Below are positions 44,626-56,100 of a DNA stretch of 64,000 nucleotides, piece by piece. The DNA is from Colletotrichum lupini (taxonomy: Eukaryota; Ascomycota; Sordariomycetes; Glomerellales; Glomerellaceae), in NCBI RefSeq assembly GCF_023278565.1, contig NC_064675.1, positions 6,014,001 through 6,078,000 on the forward strand, read 5' to 3'. The notes under the pieces were generated by a model. It worked only from the letters and a program-made list of their open reading frames with translations, made no database searches and was not told the origin of the DNA. The position numbers and the translations under genes are program-made. Within the stretch, counting starts at the first letter, position 1, and every line of letters starts with the position of its first letter.

Positions 44626-46046
44626 ATGCCCGGTGACGAAGAAGCTGCCGCAGCTTCAGCACCAGCAGGAACAGGAACAGCAGAACATACAGCCACACCG
44701 CCGCCAGACGCCAAGATCAGCGCCGCCGATGGCCGTTCTTACTGGCAGGGCATCGATGCCGACGTGAACGGTATGCTGGGCGGTTTCCCCTACATCAGCA
44801 AGGTCGACCTGCAGGGCTCGCGCAACTTTCTCGCCAAACTGGGCATTGGCTCGAAGAGCGGTCTGCGGACGGTGAGCCGCGCTCTGGAAGGCGGGGCCGG
44901 GTGAGTTTTTCTTGCGACTTTCTTCTCTTCCGTCCGGTGTACCCGTACATTGGACATGGCTTGCGTTTGATTTTCAAAAGTCGACCTCGCAAACTTCATA
45001 TCCGTACACGCCCCCTGGCGTCCCTCACCGCTATCTCAACTCACCGCCTCCCAACCTTTTTTTTTTCTTTCTTTCTTTCTTTGCCTCTTTCTGCAGTTAC
45101 TCATGCTCAATTTACTCCATACTCTGTCTCACTTTCACTCTCTACCTACCCTTACCCACCGCAACCGCAACACTGCACGAGCGGGCCGAGCTAATGATTT
45201 GCCTCTCCTGACCCGTTTCTTCAACCCTTGTCTTACTTTTTGCATCTCATGTCGGAACCTCTCACCGTGGTGTACGGATACTTGCTGCAACATCCCTGTC
45301 TCCCCGGTTCAAGTCTCCGTGTCATGCAGACCCTTGCTAACCCCCAACCCCCAGCATCGGCCGCATCACAGAGGGTTTCCTTCTCGATGTAGCTGAACAA
45401 GTTGACATCGTCGAACCCATTGCGAAGTTCACCGCCGCTCTACAAGAAAAGTCTGGCGTGGGATCCGTCTTCAACATTGGTCTCGAGGAGTGGAAGCCAC
45501 TTGATGGCACCGCCTACGACCTCATTTGGAACCAGTGGTGTCTCGGCCACCTCACCGACGACCAGCTTGTAGTCTACATGCGCCGTTGTAAGGCCGTTGT
45601 TGCCCCCAATGATGGTCTCATCGTCGTCAAGGAAAACTTGAGCACTAGCGGTGTCGATCTATTCGACGATGTTGACAGCAGTGTGACGAGGTGAGTTCAC
45701 CTTCAAACCTATCATCTTCCTCCCCGACTTCCTACCCTGGTCTATTGTCGCCAAGCTCTCCCACCACAACCCGTCATGTTGTTGGAAACTTTGCCTCAGT
45801 AGCGGTCATCAGTTTACTCTCAATGGCCCACGTAACTGGATGGTCTGCGGCGCATGCAAGACACCTGCATAATACATGTACATACACATACATACACAGG
45901 ACACTGACGCATGGCAAACGCAAAACAGGGTGGATGACAAGTTCCGCGCCCTCTTTCAGCAAGCGGGTCTGCGCCTTGTCAAGACGGAGCTGCAGAACGG
46001 CTTTCCCAAGGATCTATTCCCGGTACGCATGTATGCACTCAAGTAG
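44626..46046 (+). CDS. NTM1: Alpha-N-terminal protein methyltransferase (NTM1/Tae1 family)
   Basis: This enzyme uses S-adenosylmethionine to methylate the exposed N-terminal alpha-amino group of proteins beginning X-Pro-Lys after Met removal, including ribosomal proteins. The model has three exons: 44626-44900, 45355-45690 and 45929-46046. It gives 242 residues, the usual family length. Landmarks: YWQGIDADVNGMLGGFPYIS (about 39-58), the SAM motif spanning the first splice (GGAGIGRITEGFL), VDIVEP (the acidic ribose contact), YDLIWNQWCLGHLTD, LIVVKENLS and VDDKFRALFQQAGL. The introns are unusually long for this window: 454 bp (44901-45354) and 238 bp (45691-45928). The first contains a TTTC microsatellite. 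Each exon keeps the conserved frame, so the model is firm; a missed internal exon is unlikely. Confidence 0.92.
45055..45082. repeat. TTTC/T-rich microsatellite inside NTM1 intron 1
   Basis: A run of T followed by repeated CTTT units within the 454-bp intron. It may act as extended polypyrimidine sequence or be a neutral expansion that lengthened the intron. Confidence 0.85.
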
Positions 46047-47547
46047 CGGGCTGGAAAAACCAGCGGTGGCACGGCACGGCGACGGCGGCGGCGGCGGCGG
46101 CAAACCATGGATCCGGGGCTCATCGCCGGGAGACCAGGGGTCCTGGAGGCCGGCTGGAAGGGCTAGACTAGGCCCAGGTTAAACCCAAGAGACACAATCC
46201 CGCAATTCGATTTTTCCCTTCCCCTGGCAGTCTAGCATGGGAATGGGATGACATGGCGGCTCGGGCTCCGATCTACTGCACGATGCGGCAGCCCCCGGTC
46301 GTTCGTTCCTTTGGGGAGCCACTTTAATTCTCCGATCTCAGAAAACCGGGACTGCGAGAAAGCAAGAGCGTAAGAGAGGGAGAAACACCCGGCCGGACGG
46401 CGGTACCTGGTCCGCACGGGTCTTGTATGTATGTGTACATGACCCGCGACCAGCCTGCCACGTCGATGTTGCAGATGCAGCAGATAGGCGACGACGGACG
46501 ACAGGTGTGGGTGTGGTGGGCGTATACAAGACCGCCAGGTTCGTTGGGTTATGCTGGGCCTTGTTCCCCCTCCGCGGGCTACATACATGGCCTTTGCCTT
46601 TCTGCATATACACTAGCGATGTCGGACGTCACTAGCTGCACCTCTTCCCTTCGCCGCTGCCATACGTCCCGCGATGGAATGCAATGGGGTATGACCAGTT
46701 GGGCATGCAGTGCAAACGCAGCAAGGAGCTGAGACTTTGCGAGAAGCATTGGTGCCCAAAAGCAAAAAGAAAAAAGCCAGTTGCATCTCCCCTGCTTCTT
46801 CCCACCCTCCGTATATGAATGGACCTGAACGGTGTAAAAGTGAGGCGAACCTGCTGCATGCTGCAGTTCTATATACAATACGGAGTGCATATCACCAACT
46901 CAATTGGCAACACACATGAGTCAAAGGGCTCTTTCCTAGGCAAACCGCCAAAAGATATTATCGTGAAGCGCAAGAAGCGCAGGTTAGACAGGGTGTTTAG
47001 GCCTCGGACCCGGTGCCATCGACAACGCATTCTGCTTCCAGTCCCAATGAAGCCATCGTCGTCCACGTCCGTGAGAAACCTGGCCATTGAAATGTGACGA
47101 TATCAAGGTAGCATGAGTCTTTAGCAATCGATAACGAGACGCGGGTAAGCACGGCGACGAAGAGAGGGAGGCCGGGAGAGAAAGAGCGGTGTCGTATGCT
47201 TCATTGCCGTCATCAACGCATCCCACTATCACCCTCTTGCCTACCTAGTTTCCTTTGGAGTCTGGACTCAGAAACCCTAGCCATTCATTTTTCCAGCCCC
47301 CCCCGAAGTACCATAGCTCGTGTTCCATTGTGAGGGTATCGTGAAGGACGCGCTTCGTATCTGATGCAGCTACGTGACACATGCCCCCATGCTCATCAGA
47401 CCCCATCCGTGGGAATCGCGGCCATGAACCCATGAAACGAGACCACGACCTCAACCACGATACGCGCTACTTTACCCCAAACTCACGTTGAACCCTCAAT
47501 CCAAAGCCCGGATCCATCTCCCCCTCCCCGGGAAAGCCCCCCCTCCA
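46047..47547. other. Convergent 3' flanks of the NTM1 and SMP-30-like genes
   Basis: No gene seen. A short GGC-rich tract lies at about 46083-46101, just after the NTM1 stop. Confidence 0.55.
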
Positions 47548-48671
47548 TCAGAGCTTAAACTCAAACGGCTCCAGACCCCTGGCGCCAACATCGACGCGGA
47601 ACAACGCGCCCCCAAGCTCCCTCTGCTCCTCGGTCCCCTCGTCCTCGCCAAGCTGCGCCGTCGTGATGAAGAGCTCGGTCCCGACGAACTGCACGCAGCT
47701 CGTCGCCAGCGTCGGCACGCGCACCTCGCCAAGGAGCTGACCCTGGGGCGAGATCTTGAGCACGCGACCCTCGCCGTAGACGGCGTGCCACAGGTTGCCC
47801 TCCGTGTCGACGCGGAAGCCGTCGGGCTCGCCTTTACCGTCGTGGGTGTAGAAGACGCGCTTGTTGGAGAGCGCGCCGCCGTCGGCGACAGAGTAGTCCC
47901 ACGCGTAGACTTTACGGTCGGTGGAGTGCGTAAAGTACATTGTCTTGTTGTCCGGGGACCATCCCACCGAGTTGGGGATCAGGATATCCTGGAGGACTTG
48001 CTCGTTGCCCGACTTTCCGTCGAAGCGGTGCAGTGCGCCTAAGGGGGGAGGGGGTCGGTGACCCCGATGAGTGAGTTCATGTTCTTCTTACAAGGTTTCT
48101 TCTGGTGCATGTTGGTTTTTTCGGGAGTGTGCTTGCGGTGAAGAGGTTTGTGTTGTCATGACGACGGGGGCTGTGAGGTGAGTGAGAGATGCGGTGTGAC
48201 AAGGGTTCATGTCACGTCCCCCGCCGAATGAGAGAGTATTCGTAACATACCTTCAACCTGGAAATCACCCAGCCCGAAATCCGTCATGGTACCAAGCCAA
48301 AACCGTCCGTTCGGGTCGACGGCGCCGTCGTTGGACCGCAGCCTCTCATTGTGCCGGTCGTGCAGCTTGGCGACGTACTGGTACTCGCCCGACCGGACGT
48401 CGAGCACGGCGATGCCGTACTTGAGGCCGACCAGGATCTTGTCGGCCGGGTCGACCCCCTCGACGTCGGCCGTCACGCCGACGGGCACGTCGAGCTGCAC
48501 CGTCCGCAGGGACTCGGGCCCTTGCTCGAGGTTGACAAAGTGGACCCTCTTCTTCTTGATGTCGACGAAGCGGAGGATGTTGGCCGCCCTTTCGTAGTAT
48601 GGTCCTTCGCCCAGGCCGCAGTGGATGTTGAGGTACGGCTTATCGACCGTCCATGTCTGAAGAGGTGCCAT
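47548..48671 (-). CDS. SMP-30/gluconolactonase/regucalcin-like beta-propeller protein
   Basis: There are two exons: 48671-48251 and 48038-47548, with a 212-bp intron (48250-48039, GTATGT donor, CCTTAG acceptor). The product is 303 residues, the normal family length. The six-bladed propeller signatures are present: GLGEGPYYE with Glu22, DGAVDPNGRFWLGTM, IPNSVGWSPDNKTMYFTHS with its Asn, and GEPDGFRVDTEGNLW with its Asp. Glu, Asn and Asp match the divalent-metal ligands of human SMP30. The family hydrolyses sugar lactones such as gluconolactone, or other lactones, in the cytosol. There is no signal peptide. The exact substrate cannot be inferred and no sugar-catabolic partner gene is adjacent. 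Confidence 0.92.
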
Positions 48672-49792
48672 TCTGTTTGGTTGTACAGAGTGAACTTTTG
48701 TGTAATATCGCCCGGCAAACTCGATCCAAAGAAACGTTGTTTTGGTCGGATTGTCACTCTGTCCTATACTTGATACTACTGGAGATTCAAGAGTGAGGGA
48801 TTTCGCGATGGGGAGGTTTAGCTATATCCTTGTACAGATAGTAAACCCGGGAATGCTGTCTGCGTAAACGAGTCGTTTCGCTCAACAATTACCCGAAGGA
48901 AACCCGACCGCACCACGTTTTTTTCTCGGTTCGGTTCGTCACTCCGCAGACACTCCGCCCGGGTGAGAAGAAAGCGTCTTTTTGGAGAAGTAAGAGATGC
49001 AGACGTCACGACAGCGTCAGCGGAGTCATTCTATTACCAACTCTGTAAAGAGCCAACTTTTATCAATGACAACTCGCTGGTGATATCCCGCCGTTCCGCT
49101 TGGAATTCTGTTATCTGGCCTTTTCCCCTGGGATGAAGCATCTTGCCCACCCCGAGAAGAACCACGGAGCCAGGCGTTCGTATTACCCGAATAGTCGAGT
49201 AAATACGCGGAAGACGGGCCGCTTAGCCTCAGTCCCGCGATTTTGTGTCTTGAGGAACGAACACAAGATTGATCAAAGTCCACAAGTGCACACACATACA
49301 ACACACGCACACATTTGCATCGAAGAATGGAAAACCACACAGGTCGACAGACTTGCCCATCTCGAGGCCTCCCATGATAACTGAAAATGGGAGACGGAAT
49401 ATCCCGTGTTGAAGAAATTGGTAGCCTAAAGTGACCTAGGAAATTTCCCTAAGGAGAGAAAACAGGCCAAAAGAAATAAGATGCAAAAAGCGGACAAGGG
49501 TAAGAAAATGTTTCAATAAAACTTCAAAGAAAATTTGACCGGCAGATCTCAGCAGAAAATCTCCTGATGCAGCTCATCATTGCCAAGTGGGCAGAAAACA
49601 AACACAAAAAAGCCAAGGAGCGAGCGACGCTTGTCAACCCTGTATCTGTAGTTTGTTCGGTTCCTGATGGATGATCGTTGCCCGCCGAGGGCGATCTCGT
49701 TGGTTTGGAAACTTTGTATCATGTCGTTGTAACTTTGTGATTTCGTACATAGCGTAAGTTCATGATCGACCAACAGAATGAGATTCATTAGC

Positions 49793-49820
49793 AAAAAAAA
49801 AAAGAAAAAAAAAAAAAGAA
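49793..49820. repeat. A-rich tract interrupted by G
   Basis: Runs of 11 and 13 A separated by single G residues. Confidence 0.9.
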
Positions 49821-50054
49821 GAAACCCTTGCACCAACAGAGTTGTGACTGGAGTTGAATTCGCAAGGCTAAGAGGTTGTTGTTGATTCAAGACGAAATGT
49901 TTGCTTGCAGGCCCCCCAACGCCCAGTTCCGGGGGCCCGGGGAAGCATTGGGTGCATGTTCCGGTACGGCGGTGCCGCGGAAACAAACTTGTGGTGAGTG
50001 AGATGTGCCAGATCGTCCGCGCCCCCGTGACCCTGGCCCGTCGCGGCCGAAAGT

Positions 50055-50126
50055 TGAGTGAGTGAGTGAATGAGACCTTGTGCGAATGAGTGAGTGAGCT
50101 GTGTGCCTGTGAGTGAGTAAGTGAGC
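50055..50126. repeat. Imperfect GAGT tetranucleotide repeat
   Basis: GAGTGAGTGAGTGAATGAG-type units recur to about 50126 with interruptions. It is a simple microsatellite in the gene-free interval. Confidence 0.8.
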
Positions 50127-53100
50127 CGAGGGCCGCCTGTCTGGCCGCGCCCCCAAACGCGGTTTCGTCACTTGTGCAAGTGATGTCTCTCGCCATTTTT
50201 TTTCTTTTTCATCCGAACGTTGGTCCCAAGAAGTGTTTGCAAACAAGCCGTTCAATTCACGTGCCGAAACTGGCCTGCGCGTAACGGTTTCCCCTTATTC
50301 TTTACTTCCTCGGGCTTGGCTACGAGCCTCTAACCTCACCTTGGCTCCGTTGCGAACCCCTCCAGAAGGGGGTCAAAGCAGCTTGTAGCTGTCACGTCTG
50401 TCAAGCGAAACCCGCTACGCTCATCGAAGATTGGAGGAACAAATGGAAGATGACCAACGCGAGAGGGACCGAAACAAAAAAGGATGACCCGCTCTAGATG
50501 TATTTGAATACGAAGAAATGGGAGGGGAATGGATGGACATTGTCCAGGTTTTCGTATCAATCCAATGGTACCGCACCCAGAAGGGCCGAGGAGGGACCTT
50601 GAGCCTTGAGGTGAGGAGTTCATGGGCCAGTCCAGGCCAACAAGTTTCCATCATTCATGGGGTAGCCGTTCATGTAGGTAAGTATGCTATGCAGTGCGGC
50701 CCCCTCCCCGATTGAAATGTTTTCATCATCATCAAGGGCTTTTTAGGGGGTGATCAGACATCAATGATCGCCCGCAACCCGGGGGGAGTTAGCAGCGTCT
50801 CCTTCTTGCAAATTTCCCGAACGAGGGGTGGGGTTGTAACGAGGGCTCGTTCACGGTTCATGGGGAGGGATTTCGCGCTCTCATGAATCGTGCAGCTGTT
50901 CATTCGGGTGCGGATGCGGGTTCAGGCGGGAGTAACCAAAAAAGAACCATCGATGACATGTATATGTAGCCTTACGAAAACAGTAACTGCGCGCATCTTG
51001 TTGTCAAGATACTTTGTTTGCTGTCCATACAATCGCCTGACCTTGGAGTGAGAGGTTGATTGGCGCGCTGGCTCCGGGAGCGATGAGCATCGTGCGAGAG
51101 AAAGTGTGTTCCTCGTCACGAATGCCTCCAGAGTCGTATCGGTTAACAGCTCCGTCGCCCTGACGTCGCAAGCTACTCACCAGTGACAGTGACGTTGGCG
51201 TTGGAGCTGCCAATGTTAATGAAATGGCGAACCTCTTATTAGGCGCGCATCACTCATCCAGCCAGGCAGCCCCCAAACCAGGTAGGCTTCAAGCAAACCC
51301 AAGCAAGCACCTTGCCTCTCTTCTCACCCCAAACGGCTTGCTGCATAACGAGCAGCAACCTGCACGAGGCGGGCACACGGGTCACCCGCTGGCCAAAAAA
51401 AGCCCGTGTCATTGATCATCACGCGCGTCTGTGCCTCTCCTCTTTCTCTCTCCCGTTACCTATCGACAACTTCGTTTCCGAGCTTGGTCTGGTCTGTCCA
51501 GCAAAGCCAGCCAGGCAGGGGGGTAACGGAGTACGGAGCAGGAAGAGGTCGAAGTCGGTTGAGACTCTGAGAGAGAGAGGGTTGGGCGCATGAACCACGG
51601 CCCGTGTGAAGCAACCGTTTATTAGTTGCAGCTGCAAGACGCATGCCATCCTCACATCACGTATTATCCGCTATCCGCTTCCGCTCCCCCTCCCTCCCCT
51701 ACCTTACTTCGCCGTGCCTACCCGCCCTGCCTTGTGCCAACACATACCTAACTTGCTTCGTCAGGGTAGCATTCTCTCTCTTTTTGGCCCCCTACCCTTG
51801 TTTGCTAAGGGGGTGGATGAAAGAATGACTGAAGAGAAAGAGGATTAGATGCGTGTGTAGCTGTCCCCTCAACTCATTTGCCAGTTGGCGAGATTTGAGA
51901 CGACATCGATCGTCTTTGGCCAGGGAAGCACCATCCACACGATCGTCGGCGCACTCCAAAAGTATCACCTTTCAAATTTCTTCTTCCTTCTTTTCGTGCG
52001 TGCGTCTGCGGCCTGTCAGGGAACCAAAGAAGAAGTAGAGTCGTCACAGCACTAACGATACCGCGCCAATTCATGCGAGTGGACGGTTCGGTTCTATTGG
52101 ATGTGCGCTGCTGCTGACTAGTTTGGAAGCCAAATTACTAGGGACGGGCCGGACAGTGAAGACGGGCAGGGAACAGGCATTCAATCCTCTCTGTCTCTCT
52201 CTCTGAACGCGCGCTGTGTGTTATTAGATGTGACCTGTCGATGTCGAACGAAATCATACCATCATATATGCTTTTGGTGGCTTGGACGAAGGGGTAAAAC
52301 CTGGCAAAGCGACGGGGGCTACCAAGCTCTGGAGTTGGTCTTGTAGAGCACCGAACTTGTTCGTGTTCTGAAGCATTCAGCAACACACTTACATGCCGCT
52401 TGGAAACTCTGAATGGTGGCGGAATGCAGCTTTCGGCTACCAACAGCATGCCAGTGTAATATCTGCCCAGCAACCCAAACAATATCCCACCTTACATGCG
52501 CTCTGGCCTGGCTGGGTTCAGGCGTTGACGGCAGTTGATCATCGTAATTAACGATACCCCCATTCCTGTCGTCGTTGCAGATGTCTCACTTGTCTCATCA
52601 TTATCAACCGTGAACTTCGGCCCTTCGGTGGGGGTTCATCTCGCAACTTCCCACGACGCAATGTTAGAATTTGGGCGCGTGATTGATATTATTGCGTCTC
52701 CCACACTCGCCGGCCCCTCTCTTAGGCTCTTTTAGCCCAGGACCCCGAATTGGTCGAAACTTTGTGACGACTAACACGGAACGAAACGTAGCGCCGTCAA
52801 AGACCGCCAAACTTTTCTGTCTTAGCTATTCCAAAGCGGTTGGTTGGTACAGAAGGGCCTTGATAAACTTTGGAGGTCTGCTGGGGGGCAAGTGTCGTGG
52901 TACCAATTGGATAGATTTGCTTGCCGTCAAACACCATCATCATCATCGCATCCACTCCGAATAACGGAGCTTTGGGTCGGTGATGTACATTAGTAGTATT
53001 CGTAAAGGCGTGCTGGCGATGCCATCTTATCAAGGGCATAACAATAGACTCTATCCCCTCTTTTTTTGCCCAGAGCCTGCAATTATGCCGCAACCTACCT

Positions 53101-56100
53101 GCCCAGCACGGTGCTTGTTTCGCGCGTCGGCTCCGGAAGCGACGAGTAAATGAAAGCTTGAAAACCAGGGGAATGCCTCCAGATAGCATAGCCATGTTCC
53201 CAGCTCGACGTTACATCCGGTCGAGTTCATACTCCCTGCGAATGTCGCGAACAAGGTCCGATGAGATGAGCGTTGCCCGTTCGTCTCGAATCAAGGAGGT
53301 ACGCTATTCCAGTCCCGACGTTGCTTCCCTTGGCTCTGGCACATTGCGGGCTGAAAGCTCTTTGAAGGGATATCCATGCCCGCGGTCTCGAGACGTAACA
53401 TTTCTGAAGTTGATCAAATTTGAGCCTCGCAACGGGGTGTGAAGCCAATCTTGCGGCGAGACAGGGTAGGGTTCCTCTTTAGCCCTGATATGCGCCTGCG
53501 CTGTCTCCATATTGCACTGTACGAAGTACTGCACTGCCTCTCATTCATCATCTCATTCCAGTCACAGAAGCGGCTGTCGCCAAATCACCGATGTAAGTTT
53601 GGTGTGACGCATCACACAGGTCGTGGTTGGCTCTGGACATTCGATACTCACTCTCGTCACGGAAAGCTCGGGGAGCTTCGCGGTAAGATACGCGCGCGTA
53701 GCTCGCGGTAAGACCGGAAACAGGTTTGAGCTGGTCTCGTTGTCGCAATAACCCCCGTTCATCGGACGTGTGCTGCAACTTCTGTAACTCAAACCAACTA
53801 TCTGTACTCCGTACTCCGTACACTCAGTCTGCATAAGTCAGGTCCCTCGCGAACGTGATTTCGTCTGGCGAGGTGATCTCGCGCGCGCGCACACACACAC
53901 CCGTGTTCCACGACTAGGTTACTGGTAGGCTGGTAGGGGTGCATCGCGTGCCAGATTCCAGAAGCTGGGATTAGAAGGGCAGAGCCGAACGAACATGCCG
54001 GATTGCGTACCAGCACAGCATCGTTGTTTTTCGCGGAAGCGCGAAATATCCCGGAAGGGCTAAGACAGTGGTATTATTGCGGCTATCCACTCGTTTGGAA
54101 CGACTCATTTGGTGAGGCGGGTTAGTGACTTTGCTGGCGGCGGGAGGCAACCGCCTCTTTGCGATGATTCGCACCAAGCACCATGGTACTCTTGTCGTGG
54201 GCTGGCTGGGCTCTTGCTCGTCAGCTACGTCGCTCTGCTAGTCTATCCTGGTGTCTAAGCCTCTGAGGTATTCGTAGGCTGTGAACCGTTAGGTCAAGTA
54301 TTCGTAGCGCTATGTGAGTGTCGTCTCGTCTCATCTGGAACGAGACCAAGGTACCTCTGTACTCGGCCTGTCCCTGAACACCTTACCGTAGGCGATAGAC
54401 AGAGGTGTCAGGGGCCGCATATTGGGCCGCAGGTCGCACTTCCTTCCTTCTGGGGCCTTACATAGAGCTTATGCAGGTGGCCACGGTGCATGTACAACGA
54501 CACGTCCCGCGGGTGGTGCTGTGCGTTGCTGGGGGCCAAGGATCTGATATCACACGTCGCGTTGGTAGGGTTGGCAGCCGCGGGCGTGATATAATGACTG
54601 ACTTGCGCCGACCACGCTGGAAGACAACCAATAACAGTCTCCGTTCAGCTTCGAAAGCTGCTGGATCCTCTCAGTGTCTATGAACTCGGCACCTAAGGCG
54701 CATATGGCCTGGCTGCCAGAGGAGAAAGCCTGGCAGTGGGCCGCTCAGAAGAAACCAAAAAGAAAAGCCGACGTGAAGAATGAGTTCCTCCCCAGAGAGA
54801 AAATTAAACGATAATACGAAGAAGAAATGAGACACGGTGGAAGGGCGTGGGTGGGAGACCATTGAGTGTGGAGAGAGAACAAATGGAGGGTGAGATGGAG
54901 GGTCTTCCCAGAGAATCTCAATTCCCCAGCTAGGATCCTCTTCCCTACATAGTCCTCCGCTCCCCATGTCGCCGCAAGTGACCGTGTGACGGGCAGCTGG
55001 AGCAGAAGCAGAAGCCTGTGCCCGGTGGCCGGTCATAGTCGGTGTCGGCTCACTGGGGCCATCTTGGGAGCGTGGGAGCATGCGAGGGGGGGAGCCTTGC
55101 CGTCAAGGATGGTTGGTTATTTCAGTTCGTAGGGTTGCCTGCAGGGGATATTACATCGAAATCGATAGTGGTGTGGGGAAGCTTTTTCTTGCAGCGAAGA
55201 AGCAAACGAAACAATGGAGGCAGGTTTGACAATGAATGCTCAATGGAATGCTGAGAAATAGTGCGAGGGAGAGATAGGATCAGATTCTGGAGTGATGATT
55301 GTAGCCTCTTTGGAACTATGCATGTCTCGTCCATCCTCCAACATTAAACAACGGAACAGGCCAGCTGCTGAAGTTGGATCACCGCCAACCCCCTTCGGAC
55401 TCGTTGCAGATTTGTTTAGCCATGATGAGGTCGCCGGTGATACGTTACCAATGGAAGCATCCCGTTCACAGTGGGCTGAGATGCACGCAAGATGTGGCCA
55501 TGTCTGCTGGCGACCCGCTCCTGTGGCGTATGTTCGCTGCCATGTCCCAACGAGGTTTTTTGTCCGGCATCGATCCAGAAGCAGCGACCGTGGCCGCCCG
55601 TGAATGGTGTTCCAGGAGGCCGGGAGGCAGGGCTTGCATGGCATGGCACGGCATGGCCTGGACGAGGATCCTAAGATGCAGCAGGCGGGATCAGAAGAAG
55701 GTGGTGAGCATCGCATCCATGGCCACGGTCAACCTGCCAGGAGTGCCAGGAGTGCCAGGAAGTTCATCTATTCAACCCACCCGACACTCGATGTGATGCG
55801 CGCAATATGTTTCCACGAAGCGGATGCAGCATGCGTCCTAGTGTGGGTCTAAACAGACCATCGGTCTGCTAGCTTGCATGTTATGGGGGTTAAACTTTGC
55901 ACGTCAACTGACCGCCTTCTACGAGCGTGGAATGGATTTGCCTGTATCTGTAGGGCTAGCATGTAATCATCAGTTGGGGAGGTCTCTGGAGCTTGCCGGA
56001 TTCACCTCGAGAGGGGCAGATACACGAGATGTGCGACTCAGGTCCCTGCTTTGAGAAGCTCCAGAACCCAGACAAAGTCCAGTGACTATGGAACTCTGTA

